A stretch of DNA of 64,000 nucleotides. Origin: Apostichopus japonicus (Eukaryota; Echinodermata; Holothuroidea; Aspidochirotida; Stichopodidae). Under the pieces are notes generated by a model that made no database searches, was not told the origin of the DNA, and saw only the letters and a program-made list of their open reading frames with translations. This document shows, piece by piece, positions 36,078-48,584 of this stretch. Both the position numbers and the translations under genes were made by a program. The stretch is from assembly GCF_037975245.1 (NCBI RefSeq), contig NC_092569.1:36822168-36886167 (forward strand). Reading direction: 5' to 3'. The first letter of the stretch is position 1, and the number at the start of each line of letters is the position of its first letter.

Positions 36078-36427
36078 TTAGTAACTAAGTATCTTAGGAT
36101 AGGTTGGCAATGCTTGATATTTATGTTCAAGCAACGTACGGTTTACCACATGTATGTATGAATTGATTAACTTTCTCATGTCATCTGTGTAAGGATCTAT
36201 GTTAAATCTAGTCGATGATGTGCTAGGATAGTAAGCCTTTACTGCACATTTTATGAATCTTTTATCAAGAGGTTGGTTAATAAATGATATTATTTTACTC
36301 AGCTCTTCTTCTGTGTTGTGTAGAAGACGTTCGTTGGCTACCACATGTAATGTGTTTGTGTTATTTATCCATGAAGTGGTCATTGTCATCCAGGATTTCC
36401 CCAAACGACGAACCTGTTCCATCCAAT
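36078..36427 (-). CDS. Sulfotransferase-like exon 4 (last)
   Basis: After acceptor CCTTTATACAG, AT|TGG ATG GAA continues the codon G|AT from exon 3. Encodes WMEQVRRLGKSWMTMTTSWI, then NTLHVVANERLLHNTEEELS, ending PTYPKILSY. Met/Asn-rich middle; the stop TAA is clear. Confidence 0.88.
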
Positions 36428-39400
36428 CTGTATAAAGGTACACAAAAGTATAGAATAAGACATAACTTCCAATAATATCATACTGCTCGAAAAATGAAAG
36501 AACGAATACTTGAAAATTCTGAAGTTCTCATATAATGATATAATTATAATAAATCAAATACAGCGACCCATCATGCCCAACACTGTATCTTGTGCTTCTA
36601 ATTAACACAGGAACAAGTACCTAGTGTTACAAATACTTTATCTAACAGCATTCAAATTTTGACACGACCAGGCTGCTTTAAGCTGCAGATCCCAACCGAG
36701 TGACTCTATGCGTCCCTTCCCTCCCACGAAAAGGCTTCCAGCACAGTCTACATATTGTTAGTAATCCATTTCACCTCATTATACAACCATTCACTTAACC
36801 ATACATTACATAATCTAGGGCCTAAACTAACCGTTCATCCTCACCTCATCTATGAACAATTCAACCATTCCATTCCATACCATTCCATTCCATACCATTC
36901 CATTCCATACCATTCCATTCCATACCATTCCATTCCATTCCATTCCATTCCATTCCACCCTCTCATGTCACTGTACTGCTTGCTTTGGAATTTATTTTAC
37001 TTGCAGCAATATGTTCTTTTGTCTTTGGGGTTGGAATAATGTTAATTTTATGATTTTCCATGAAAGTTGTGCTGGTTGCTAAGGCGTGAGGGTTGGATTT
37101 TTAATTCGGAGTTTACGTGTAAGTTGTTTAATCTTTGTAAGTTAATTGTCTGGGTTTCCTTGCTCATAGTTCTGTCTCTCTTCGTTTTGAATAAGGGTTG
37201 CCTGCAAGTACAGGAGTTTATTTACTTTATTGAATAAAAATTGTTTATATTTTGACTGGAAAGTCTCACTTTTCTTTATTTATCATGGCGGGCCTCTTTT
37301 CCGCTTCCCGTTCCACAGAAATGCTGCCCTCGCCACTCATACTTATACGCTTATTGTACTGTTTAGTATAGTTTAGTACAAAAAGGGATCAGGAGGGACA
37401 CTCAAGTCCCCATCAAGGACCCTATACTGTGTTGGTCACATGTCCCTTTAATCAAAGGACCCTCTTAGAATTGTGTTAAATGGTAAACGAAGCATAATAT
37501 TCCTACCATTAGTTTTGAAGAATTGCAGCATCTTCTGTTGTGAGAAGTTTCTTCGAAGAAATATCCGTTTATAGACATCCGATACTATTGATCTATATGG
37601 ATTTCTAATTAATAACACTGCCTGTGTGTAAAGGCCAGGCTTCGGTCTATCGTGGGTCTTTATAATAACAACTCTTTTATTTCGAACATCGTCACCTGAA
37701 GCTTGAAAAGCTGCAACGAAACAGAAAGCAAATCTTAAATGAATGTCATATGTGGATATTAGTGCTCTACGGTGATTACGTAATATTATACCTGTAGAGG
37801 AGGAATTTTTACTCAGGCCTATACAGATGTGAAGCTAGATGCAGATCCGAAATACCGTAGTTAAAACGCGTATTGAACAAGGTGATTTGGTACATATATA
37901 GTAAGAGAGTTTGCAGGAACGAAATACTTCAATACAAAACAAATCAAATAAAAGTAAAAACGTGTAACCACGAGAAATCAGTATCTTTGACAGCTATGCC
38001 ATAGCTGCGTTTAGCTTTCTAAGGTTTCTAAGCGGAGATTGAAGTGACGTCATGAGCCGTTACAATAATGGGTTCGAATTATTGCGCAACGTTGGTTTAC
38101 GTCAAAGGATAACTACTGCAAAGTCAAACGTGTATTGACAAGAAAAAACAATGAGAGGATATTATATTTGAGTAAAGGAAATCCACATGACAATTACACC
38201 ACATGTGCCTGAATGACAATATCTTTACACTTGTATGACACATGATGCTTGCACGAGACTTACATTATACTAGCATATATTATTAATATGTTAGTTGACT
38301 CTTACATGATACTTGCAAAACATTGTGTGATACTTGGATAATACTTGCATGAAACTTACATGATGCATGCATGATACTTGTACCATATTGTGTGACGCTT
38401 ACATGACATTTACATGATACATGCATGGTACTTTCATAATACATACAAGAATGTTGCATGACACATACAAGACACTAACATGATACATGCAGGATACTTG
38501 TAACACATTTTATGACACTTGCATGACATTTACATGATACTACCACATGATGTTTGTAAGGTAGTTGCGTGACTCTCAATGTACGATATTTGTATAATAA
38601 TTCTACGTACATGACACTTAAAACATATGTTCTAAATACTTTCATAATACGTGCAAGTAAGTAACATTACACGTACATGACGCGTACATGATACTTGCAT
38701 GATTGGCTTACTTTATCATTCTTCGAGGTAAATCAAGTGATCACCATATTGTAGCGATATGGTGCTAGTACACGCTATACTCACTATCTGTATTCCTGTG
38801 CTTCTGTCTATCGGCCCACCTAGCACTCCCGACATAGAGCTTCGTCGCATATTGTATAAGATGTCGAGTCCAGCCATTACCAGATCGCGGGAAACTCGCT
38901 AGGGCTATCTTAGGTAGATTCCATCCAGGGGAAGAACGCTCTCTTGGACAACTCAAACCTTAATATTATAATAAAACGGACAAAATCAGAAAACTAAAAC
39001 GAAGACATTTCACAAAGTAAAGGGAGGAATAGAAAATACAAGAAATGTATAAATTTATGGACATTGGAATTATAAAACAGATTACTAAGTACGCACTGTA
39101 TTAGCATGTTACCTTCTCAAAGACAACATCAGACGTTTATGACCATTATTTTTTAATTAATTCTTCCTTATTGATACAGATTTTTTTCATTTAAAAATCC
39201 GACTGCCCTAAATAACCCATTTCCTCGTTTTCAGACAGAATAGATAGATTGAAGACAAATTGTTTCCATCGTCGAACGTAATGCAATCAAGGGTACTGAT
39301 CATCAAGTTGTAACAGATGGTTAAATTATCCCTTAGGCCTTTATACTAGTGATGCACTCTTTCAATGTGATACACTCCTTCACGTTTGAGGTATTACACT

Positions 39401-39876
39401 TTGACAACACGTCATCGTCTAAGTGAAGATATCAATGGGTATCACTATGTAGTCCATCCAACGCCCTGTCACACTTTGATGCATTGTTACCTCTAATACA
39501 TACCCATGTAGTGTTTTCGTCTTGCTGCCTCGCTTGTAACGCTCAAACGCGATAAAGTACCAAACATATCTGTAGATGACGTCATGGGAGAACTAGACCC
39601 CGATTGGCTAGTTTCACTGTCGAAACTTGTGTCCATCGTGAATGATGCGTTAGTTTTATTTGTCTTACGTTGACCTTTAACCCCCGATGATACCCCTGAG
39701 TATCCACTTCGAATTGTTTCAAATACTGCATGTTTAAAGTGAGGGTTACTTGCACTTGTGTCTGTGTGTATGGAAACGTTGAGGGTAAAATTCCCCACTA
39801 TGATAACAAACAAAATAGTAAACAGGGTCACAACAGAAATGCGGAGAAATTGATGACGAATTAACGGAGATGTCTT
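36078..39876 (-). CDS. WSCD/sialate O-sulfotransferase-like type II membrane protein (4 exons, 5' end missing)
   Basis: Likely a Golgi PAPS-dependent sulfotransferase. Exons on the minus strand: 39876-39504, 38958-38785, 37710-37507, 36427-36078 (TAA). They join in frame with every intron in phase 1, giving 366 residues. The first exon encodes a membrane anchor (FLRISVVTLFTILFVIIVG) and a Ser/Thr-rich stem. The second carries the 5'-phosphosulfate loop LPKIALASFPRSGNGWTRHL. The third has VVIIKTHDRPKPG and the 3'-phosphate motif LLIRNPYRSIVSD. The last has WMEQVRRLGKSW and the C-terminal helices. This order matches the catalytic part of WSCD1/2, but no Cys-rich WSC domains are seen. There is no initiator Met in the first exon found, so an upstream exon remains unplaced, perhaps beyond the 4-kb array. 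Confidence 0.85.
36866..36958 (+). repeat. ATTCC-based microsatellite
   Basis: (CCATACCATTCCATT)n passing into pure (CCATT)n in sulfotransferase intron 3. It gives short artefactual Ile-Pro-Phe-His frames. Confidence 0.95.
37356..37430. repeat. Dispersed repeat tail shared with 20620-20710
   Basis: TTTAGTACAAAAAGGGATCA-GGAGGGACACTCAAGTCCCC-ATCAAGGACCCTATA matches the LINE-associated tail in MRPL13 intron 1 (GGATCATGAGGGACACTCAA...). Here there is no coding part. It lies just 3' of sulfotransferase exon 3, within intron 3. Confidence 0.8.
37507..37710 (-). CDS. Sulfotransferase-like exon 3
   Basis: Acceptor CGTTGCAG, donor ATG|GTAGGA. Encodes RVVIIKTHDRPKPGLYTQAV then LLIRNPYRSIVSDVYKRIFL. 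Contains the 3'-phosphate-binding Arg-Asn-Pro and the downstream Ser. Confidence 0.87.
38180..38710. repeat. Degenerate CATGATACTTG repeat
   Basis: Dozens of diverged words such as ACATGATACTTGCA, TGCATGAAACTTACATGATG and ATACATGCATGGTACTTTC with no fixed period, in sulfotransferase intron 2. Confidence 0.8.
38785..38958 (-). CDS. Sulfotransferase-like exon 2 (PAPS loop)
   Basis: Donor A|GTGAGT is strong. The acceptor TATTAAG is weak, but starting at GT|TTG AGT TGT joins exon 1 in frame as G-LSCPRERSSPGWNLPK. Encodes ALASFPRSGNGWTRHLIQYA. Confidence 0.85.
39504..39876 (-). CDS. Sulfotransferase-like exon 1 found (membrane anchor and stem)
   Basis: Acceptor CTTTATTTCTATATTGCAG is strong, so this is not the first exon. 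Encodes TSPLIRHQFLRISVVTLFTI, ILFVIIVGNFTLNVSI, and a Ser/Thr-rich stem with Asn-x-Thr sites (NKTNAS). Ends ATGG|GTATGT. Confidence 0.8.
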
Positions 39877-39989
39877 CTGCAATATAGAAATAAAGGAAAG
39901 GAAAAAAGCATTTACACAGAATGTTTGCGGTAAAGTAACATTTTGCAGACTTATAAGCAAACATCCACCTTCCTCTTGAACAAAACTTG

Positions 39990-42900
39990 TCTTATCGTCT
40001 TCATATGTTTTGATTGGGTTTCGATTGATACCGGTACCACATGAAAAATATCTTGTCTTATCGTCTTCATATGATTGGGTTTCGATTGATACCGGTACCA
40101 CATGAAAAATATCTTGTCTTATCGTCTTCATATGTTTTGATTGGGTTTCGATTGATACCGGTACCACAGGAAAAAATCTTGTCTTATCGTCTTCATATGA
40201 TTGGGTTTCGATTGATACCGGTACCACATGAAAAATATCTTGTCTTATCGTCTTCATATGTTTTGACTGGGTTTCGATTGATACCGGTACCACATGAAAA
40301 ATATCTTGTCTTATCGTCCTCATATGTGTTTGATTGGGTTTCGATTGATACCGGTACCACATGAAAAATATCTTGTCTTATCGTCTTCATATGTTTTGAT
40401 TGGGCTTCGATTGATACCGGTACCACATGAAAAATATCTTGTCTTATCGTCCTCATATGTGTTTGATTGGGTTTCGATTGATACCGGTAGCACATGAAAA
40501 ATATCTTGTCTTATCGTCCTCATATGTGTTTGATTGGGTTTCGATTGATACCGGTACCACATGAAAAATATCTTGTCTTATCGTCTTCATATGTTTTGAT
40601 TGGGCTTCGATTGATACCGGTACCACATGAAAAATATCTTGTCTTATCGTCCTCATATGTGTTTGATTGGGTTTCGATTGATACCGGTACCACATGAAAA
40701 ATATCTTGTCTTATCGTCTTCATATGTTTTGATTGGGCTTCGATTGATACCGGTACCACATGAAAAATATCTTGTCTTATCGTCCTCATATGTGTTTGAT
40801 TGGGTTTCGATTGATACCGGTACCACATGAAAAATATCTTGTCTTATCGTCCTCATATGTGTTTGACTGGGTTTCGATTGATACCGGTACCACATGAAAA
40901 ATATCTTGTCTTATCGTCTTCATATGTTTTGATTGGGTTTCGATTGATACCGGTACCACATGAAAAATATCTTGTCTTATCGTCTTCATATGTTTTGACT
41001 GGGTTTCGATTGATACCGGTACCACATGAAAAATATCTTGTCTTATCGTCCTCATATGTGTTTGATTGGGTTTCGATTGATACCGGTACCACATGAAAAA
41101 TATCTTGTCTTATCGTCTTCATATGTTTTGATTGGGCTTCGATTGATACCGGTACCACATGAAAAATATCTTGTCTTATCGTCCTCATATGTGTTTGATT
41201 GGGTTTCGATTGATACCGGTAGCACATGAAAAATATCTTGTCTTATCGTCCTCATATGTGTTTGATTGGGTTTCGATTGATACCGGTACCACATGAAAAA
41301 TATCTTGTCTTATCGTCTTCATATGTTTTGATTGGGCTTCGATTGATACCGGTACCACATGAAAAATATCTTGTCTTATCGTCCTCATATGTGTTTGATT
41401 GGGTTTCGATTGATACCGGTACCACATGAAAAATATCTTGTCTTATCGTCTTCATATGTTTTGATTGGGCTTCGATTGATACCGGTACCACATGAAAAAT
41501 ATCTTGTCTTATCGTCCTCATATGTGTTTGATTGGGTTTCGATTGATACCGGTACCACATGAAAAATATCTTGTCTTATCGTCCTCATATGTGTTTGACT
41601 GGGTTTCGATTGATACCGGTACCACATGAAAAATATCTTGTCTTATCGTCTTCATATGTTTTGATTGGGTTTCGATTGATACCGGTACCACATGAAAAAT
41701 ATCTTGTCTTATCGTCTTCATATGATTGGGTTTCGATTGATACCGGTACCACATGAAAAATATCTTGTCTTATCGTCCTCATATGTGTTTGATTGGGTTT
41801 CGATTGATACCGGTACCACATGAAAAATATCTTGTCTTATCGTCCTCATATGTTTTGATTGGGTTTCGATTGATACCGGTAGCACATGAAAAATATCTTG
41901 TCTTATCGTCCTCATATGTGTTTGATTGGGTTTCGATTGATACCGGTACCACATGAAAAATATCTTGTCTTATCGTCCTCATATGTTTTGATTGGGTTTC
42001 GATTGATACCGGTACCACATGAAAAATATCTTGTCTTATCGTCTTCATATGATTGGGTTTCGATTGATACCGGTACCACATGAAAAATATCTTGTCTTAT
42101 CGTCCTCATATGTTTTTGATTGGGTTTCGATTGATACCGGTACCACATGAAAAATATCTTGTCTTATCGTCTTCATATGTTTTTGACTGGGTTTCGATTG
42201 ATACCGGTACCACATGAAAAATATCTTGTCTTATCGTCTTCATATGTTTTTGACTGGGTTTCGATTGATACCGGTACCACATGAAAAATATCTTGTCTTA
42301 TCGTCTTCATATGTTTTTGATTGGGTTTCGATTGATACCGGTACCACATGAAAAATATCTTGTCTTATCGTCTTCATATGTTTTGATTGGGTTTCGATTG
42401 ATACCGGTACCACATGAAAAATATCTTGTCTTATCGTCTTCATATGTTTTGATTGGGTTTCGATTGATACCGGTACCACATGAAAAATATCTTGTCTTAT
42501 CGTCTTCATATGTTTTGATTGGGTTTCGATTGATACCGGTACCACATGAAAAATATCTTGTCTTATCGTCCTCATATGTGTTTGATTGGGTTTCGATTGA
42601 TACCGGTACCACATGAAAAATATCTTGTCTTATCGTCTTCATATGTTTTGATTGGGCTTCGATTGATACCGGTACCACATGAAAAATATCTTGTCTTATC
42701 GTCCTCATATGTTTTTGATTGGGTTTCGATTGATACCGGTACCACATGAAAAATATCTTGTCTTATCGTCTTCATATGTTTTTGATTGGGTTTCGATTGA
42801 TACCGGTACCACATGAAAAATATCTTGTCTTATCGTCTTCATATGTTTTGATTGGGTTTCGATTGATACCGGTACCACATGAAAAATATCTTGTCTTATC

Positions 42901-44078
42901 GTCCTCATATGTTTTGATTGGGTTTCGATTGATACCGGTACCACATGAAAAATATCTTGTCTTATCGTCTTCATATGTTTTGATTGGGTTTCGATTGATA
43001 CCGGTACCACATGAAAAATATCTTGTCTTATCGTCTTCATATGTTTTGATTGGGTTTCGATTGATACCGGTACCACATGAAAAATATCTTGTCTTATCGT
43101 CTTCATATGTTTTGATTGGGTTTCGATTGATACCGGTACCACATGAAAAATATCTTGTCTTATCGTCTTCATATGTTTTGATTGGGTTTCGATTGATACC
43201 GGTACCACATGAAAAATATCTTGTCTTATCGTCTTCATATGTTTTGATTGGGTTTCGATTGATACCGGTACCACATGAAAAATATCTTGTCTTATCGTCT
43301 TCATATGTTTTGATTGGGTTTCGATTGATACCGGTACCACATGAAAAATATCTTGTCTTATCGTCTTCATATGTTTTGATTGGGTTTCGATTGATACCGG
43401 TACCACATGAAAAATATCTTGTCTTATCGTCTTCATATGTTTTGATTGGGTTTCGATTGATACCGGTACCACATGAAAAATATCTTGTCTTATCGTCTTC
43501 ATATGTTTTTGATTGGGTTTCGATTGATACCGGTACCACATGAAAAATATCTTGTCTTATCGTCTTCATATGTTTTGATTGGGTTTCGATTGATACCGGT
43601 ACCACATGAAAAATATCTTGTCTTATCGTCTTCATATGTTTTGATTGGGTTTCGATTGATACCGGTACCACATGAAAAATATCTTGTCTTATCGTCTTCA
43701 TATGTTTTGATTGGGTTTCGATTGATACCGGTACCACATGAAAAATATCTTGTCTTATCGTCTTCATATGTTTTTGATTGGGTTTCGATTGATACCGGTA
43801 CCACATGAAACATATCTTGTCTTATCGTCTTCATATGTTTTGATTGGGTTTCGATTGATACCGGTACCACATGAAAAATATCTTGTCTTATCGTCCTCAT
43901 ATGTGTTTGATTGGGTTTCGATTGATACCGGTACCACATGAAAAATATCTTGTCTTATCGTCTTCATATGATTGGGTTTCGATTGATACCGGTACCACAT
44001 GAAAAATATCTTGTCTTATCGTCTTCATATGATTGGGTTTCGATTGATACCGGTACCACATGAAAAATATCTTGTCTT
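39990..44078. repeat. 66-bp satellite-like array, ~4.1 kb, ~61 copies
   Basis: Unit: ATGAAAAATATCTTGTCTTA, TCGTCTTCATATGTTTTGAT, TGGGTTTCGATTGATACCGG, TACCAC. Variants of 59 (TATGATTGGG), 67 (GTTTTTGAT or GTGTTTGAT) and CCTCATATG/GGGCTTCG forms occur; runs of identical 66-bp units at 42830-43480 show recent homogenisation. Because 66 is divisible by three, reading frames up to 344 codons stay open on both strands; they are not genes. Lies directly 5' of the sulfotransferase exon at 39876, probably in an upstream intron. Confidence 0.97.
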
Positions 44079-45841
44079 TTGTTTTTGTCTATTGGGTCTT
44101 ACGATTTCCTCACTCTGCCTCTCCTATACCCCTACTACACTGTGCCCTAGCAACCCCCAACTTGTCCCTATCCTATACCGCCGTCTGTAGTCCAGTAAAG
44201 TACATATATGTTAAGTAGGCTAGGTTCCTATAATATGGAATTGAGTGAGCGCTAACTGTAGTGCTTTATATTGAAAAGCAAGTTTCCACAGGTTTACATA
44301 TCTCAAATCTGATAATAAAAACCGTTAGCACGTTACATATAGGCCGGATAAGTAAACGCCATGAACGCAATTAAAGTAAACTTACTGTTCACATAAATAT
44401 TTATGTAATTTTAGATTGGTTCGCATGAATTTGACATACTCAAAATAAACTGACTAGGCCTAATAAATATATATCGATAACGAGTCAACTCACCTGGTCC
44501 ATCGATGAACAGTAACTTCACAAAAAATTAATCCTCGAAAGATAACCTTTCAAACTTGTTATGATGCTTAAATGTCATGTGTTAGTAAGGTTAAACTTAC
44601 ACCCATGCATGCTTGGTTTAATACGATTCTAAAACTCTCTGTAAACTGTTCATTAAGATTTCACACATGACGGCAAATAGTTCAATGGTTCTGTCAATGG
44701 GACACAGTTATTCAATTGCACACATGCAGTATTATAAATTTAGTTGATAATGGATATACATAACAGATATACCCGTATAACGTCAAGGTGATCTGTGCAT
44801 GGCTACACATGGCTAGGCAAGATAGAACACCTCCTGAATGCTCATTGATCTGTAAAAGTTAGACAATAAACCAGTTTTATTCCCTACCCTGTTATTTTAA
44901 TCCTATACTTATAATCCCCTTTCATCTATCTCATTGTGTTCACCGTGCTCATTAACCTGTCTGTATTCTGTGCGTGTCTTTGTCCCTTCTGTTACTTGTC
45001 ATTTAGCCTCTGAAGAAGATCCTGATAGGATCTAAACGTCAGGCCAACTTACTTTTACACACAATAAAACCAGTGTGTTATTTCTTGTACCGTAAAATCT
45101 AGCACTTCTCTCGTACATTTAGATATAATTGCAATGAATTCACTGTTGGCTATAGTCTTTAACTTGAAGGCTCTCAATCTTATATCGGTCCTGAGTTAGA
45201 TTAGCTCATGGTGTAGTGTGCTCTGAACCGTGACACCACATGGCAGTATTAAATGACTGGGGCATTAATGTGAAGAGGAGGACACAGGAATTAATTCGAT
45301 TGAATAAAGTTTGGTTTATTCTTGCTAGTGTTAATTTAGTTCACTCCTCTCTTACCTGCCTATAGGTTGTTTTAGGTTCCGGCTTAAGCTATCTGGAACC
45401 ATGTAATCTGTTGATCCTGACTGGATGCCAAGTGGTCTCGTCCTACGCGAACCACACTTGGTAAATCAAGGATGATGTACAGGTACATTTGAACGACCAG
45501 TCCCGACCCCAGCCCCAACTCCTAGCTCAACCCCCACCCCTACCCCAACCCCTTACCCCTTGTAACATTCCTATTGTCAAAGCCTAAGTAGGCTAATTTG
45601 TTGTTCATTATATTTGCTTAATCATTCAATTCTTTTCCAATTGTTTTTTGTTTAATCTGTCAATCAATTGAATCATATCATCCACTTGATGACCTTTGAT
45701 CCTTATCTTGCTGTCAGCCTTCATTACGGCTATCAGTAACAGCCTACGTAGACATGTGACGTTCTCAATAGTGTAGGCTGTATATATAGACATATCACTC
45801 CGCTAAGCTTTTGTTCTTGGGCTTATTGGTTAAGTGATTGT
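44079..45841. other. Intergenic or upstream-intron sequence, no gene recognised
   Basis: AT-rich with a C-rich tract at 45500-45560 (ACCCCAGCCCCAACTCC). A hammerhead-like repeat copy lies at 45006-45044. A missing 5' exon of the sulfotransferase gene may be here but I could not pick it out. Confidence 0.5.
45006..45044 (+). other. Second hammerhead-like repeat copy (core damaged)
   Basis: GCCT-CTGAAGA-AGATCC-TGATA-GGATC-TAAA-CGTC-AGGC. Stem II is longer than at 7518, but the first G of GAAA is T, which should abolish catalysis. Both copies continue with ACTTA-TTTTTACACA, so they belong to one dispersed retroelement-like family. Confidence 0.4.
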
Positions 45842-45854
45842 TACTTCTCGGCCT
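45842..45854 (+). mobile_element. 5' piece of a U2 snRNA-headed SINE
   Basis: TACTTCTCGGCCT matches the 5' end of U2 snRNA (CGCTTCTCGGCCT). It is separated from the rest (49121-49305) by the foldback insertion, with CGGCCT duplicated. Confidence 0.7.
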
Positions 45855-45889
45855 TATGGCAAGCCGTTTTACTTTTTATTCGATATTTG

Positions 45890-46515
45890 ATGATATCATC
45901 AAATATTTGGTGATATCAGCAAATAATTGTTGATATCATCAAATCATTTGATGATATCATCAAATAATTGCTGATATCAACAATTATTTGGTGATATCAG
46001 CAAATAATTGTTGATATCAGCAATTCATTTGCTGATATCACCAATTCATTTGCTGATATCACCAATTCATTTGTTGATATCATCAAATAATTGCTGATAT
46101 CAACAAATAATTGCTGATATCAACAAATGTTTGCAGATATCAGCAATTATTTGGTGATATCAGCAAATGAATTGGTGATATCAGCAAATCATTTGATGAT
46201 ATCAGCAAATCATTTGATGATATCAACAATTATTTGCTGATATCATCAAATAATTGGTGATATCAGCAAATCATTTGATGATATCAACAATTCCAACATA
46301 TCACTTATTCATTTGCTGATATCAACAAATCAATTGGTGATATCAGTAATTGATTTAATGATATCAGCAAATGAACCGTACATATCACTAATGCATGCTT
46401 TTGTTGATATCACCAATTCATTTGTTGATATCACCAATTCATTTGATGATATCACCAATTCATTTGCTGATATCAGTAATTCAACCGTGACGATGATATC
46501 AGTAATTCAACCGTG
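45890..46515. repeat. Left arm: array of GATATC-centred palindromes
   Basis: About 30 units of A/TTTG-(C/A/G)TGATATCA-(G/T/A)CAAA/T type. Every unit is nearly self-complementary, so the array can fold locally as well as with the right arm. Confidence 0.93.
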
Positions 46516-46605
46516 ACAGCCCGTCTTACAAGCATGCGCACACGATGTCAGTGTACTGTGCAGTACATGCAAATGACAGTGACGAGACAACAGGGTACGG
46601 GTAGC

Positions 46606-46878
46606 GTTTTTTTCACCTTGACGATTGCGGTAAACTTAATGAAGCACAGATCGTTATTGACAGAAGTTCTCGGATTTTGGGCGAAGTAGAGAGGCTCTTA
46701 ACTGGCAATGAGAATGCTTCTGAAGCGAAAGAACGTCTTCTCCAAAGCAAAGAGAAATTTAGAACGGATTAACGCGAGCATCGATGAGCACAGGTTCAAT
46801 TTAATAGCAGCTGTGCACGATCAGCTCCTTTCCATCGCAGACGCACAGGCACAGCCAGACGGAACGTTGCAGCCATGA
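46606..46878 (+). pseudogene. Decayed coding-like segment in foldback core
   Basis: One frame reads LNEAQIVIDRSSRILGEVER then LLTGNENASEAKERLLQSKE-KFRT and meets a stop. A +1 shift continues INASIDEHRFNLIAAVHDQL, LSIADAQAQPDGTLQP, stop. The amphipathic, charged composition looks protein-coding (gag-like or a captured host fragment). I do not recognise the family. Confidence 0.35.
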
Positions 46879-47264
46879 GCGGCGATCATGGGGGGGGGGG
46901 TGGACATATTTTAGGTGGGGGATATAGTATCTAATATCCCCCTCCCCAATATTTGGTGGCATAGTGTTTTTGTGTGGCTATAAATAGAAAATAATGCATG
47001 AGATTATTTATCCAAATCCTATTTGGCGGTGGCTAAAACTTCATCCAACACATGCGCTATGAGGTAAATGACTCTTCGTCGTCGTTTCTGTGACCTGTGA
47101 CCGTATAGCATGTTGTCACTCATGATTATTATCATAATGTCTGTACATCTCTTGTGTATGAGTGTAAGTACGTACAATCATATATATGATCCACATCGAT
47201 ATGGGTTCACTGGGTCACTGGGTTTCCATTTGGTCTGTTTCCTACAAGATTTCTAACCGCAGGC

Positions 47265-47310
47265 ACGTAGCCAAGTAGGGGGGGGGGGTGGGGCGAAGAT
47301 ATTTTTTGTT
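47265..47310. mobile_element. End-like fragment of a G-tract element
   Basis: CGCAGGCACGTAGCCAAGTA followed by a long G tract resembles the ends of the hAT-like elements in this window. No matching right end found. Confidence 0.3.
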
Positions 47311-47739
47311 CTTTTTTAACGATATCGAAGTTTTATATTTATAATATTTGTACACACTAAATTAACTGTGTCTGAATTTTCGAAAATTCCCTGACCAACA
47401 TTCTTCATCATACTTCCCTCTACTGACCGGTCTGTTAGGGGTTGAAGGTTTTTTTTCTATATTGGTTGACCATAGATGAAATTTAGTGCAACATTTATGG
47501 ATATGTTTTGAAGTGAATTTATAATTCAAATTCTGAACAAATAATGGGCTTCAAACCTTGAAAAGTGGGGCTGACGGGTATTGTCACGGGCCGTTACGTA
47601 GTATTACCTTCCAAAGCAATGATCCACAGGAGAAGCGATGAGGTCGAACATGATGTGTGACTGGTGACAATCTTGAAAAAGGTTATGGATAGAAAAAAAA
47701 AACTATTGGGAAAACTTGATTCTCAGGCCAAAGTATACA

Positions 47740-47880
47740 ATTTGTTGATCATTTTCAAGCCCGAGAAGTGCCATTTCCTGTGATCTGGGGGGCTATCAAA
47801 ACCAGAAATTTTCTGTGGCGCTCCGCTTAGATAGTAATTCGATCGCGCCCCCGGGTTAGAAAATCCTGGATACACGCCTG
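47740..47880. mobile_element. hAT-like family core fragment
   Basis: Contains GAGAAGTGCCATTTCCTGTG, AAATTTTCTGTGGCGCTCCG and CTTAGATAGT, the core shared with copies at 6590, 54945, 55870 and 60725. Confidence 0.65.
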
Positions 47881-47883
47881 TAT

Positions 47884-48060
<177 letters not shown>

Positions 48061-48584
48061 AAATAACGAAGTGCGCGAACAATTTTAATTTGGGGTGGGG
48101 GAATTGTTACGCGTCAAGTTAAAGTCCCCCACCCCAATATTTGAAACAAATCTCCCGCCACTGGTTGCAGCCACCATCGGGGAGCCAGTCTAATGGACAC
48201 AGTTCCCAGCCTGTTTCTGTCGCCCGCCGACCAGGGTATACTTTTTACATTTTGGTATTTCATATTGAGCTACTTAGCCACCCCGATATTATTTTTCATA
48301 GGTTTATAGGCCTGGCCTACTCGGTGCTTGCCCAATGTTTGTCCTCCCTGTCACAAGTGCATGAGTAGCCAAGGTACCTCTCCCAGTGGCAGTAGTGGTA
48401 CTGTGTAACTTAGTCCCCTTTCCCCTCCCGTTGATCGCTATAACCAAGGCTGAAATTAACCGCGCACCAGGCGCCTTTCTGTGCCCGCTACCAGTCAAAC
48501 AGCGCCCTTAAGACCCAAAAAGAATGCCTGTTGATGGCGCTCGTTTCTAATTCCTTTGTGTAGACGTTGGTTCGATACGCTTGA

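Noticed and set aside
42705-43806. Long open frames (278 and 344 codons minus, 265 plus) in the 66-bp array
   Set aside because: All are read-through of a stop-free repeat unit whose length is a multiple of three; open on both strands with no codon bias.
39990-44078. CRISPR-like regular array
   Set aside because: No unique spacers, the units abut, and the host is a eukaryote.
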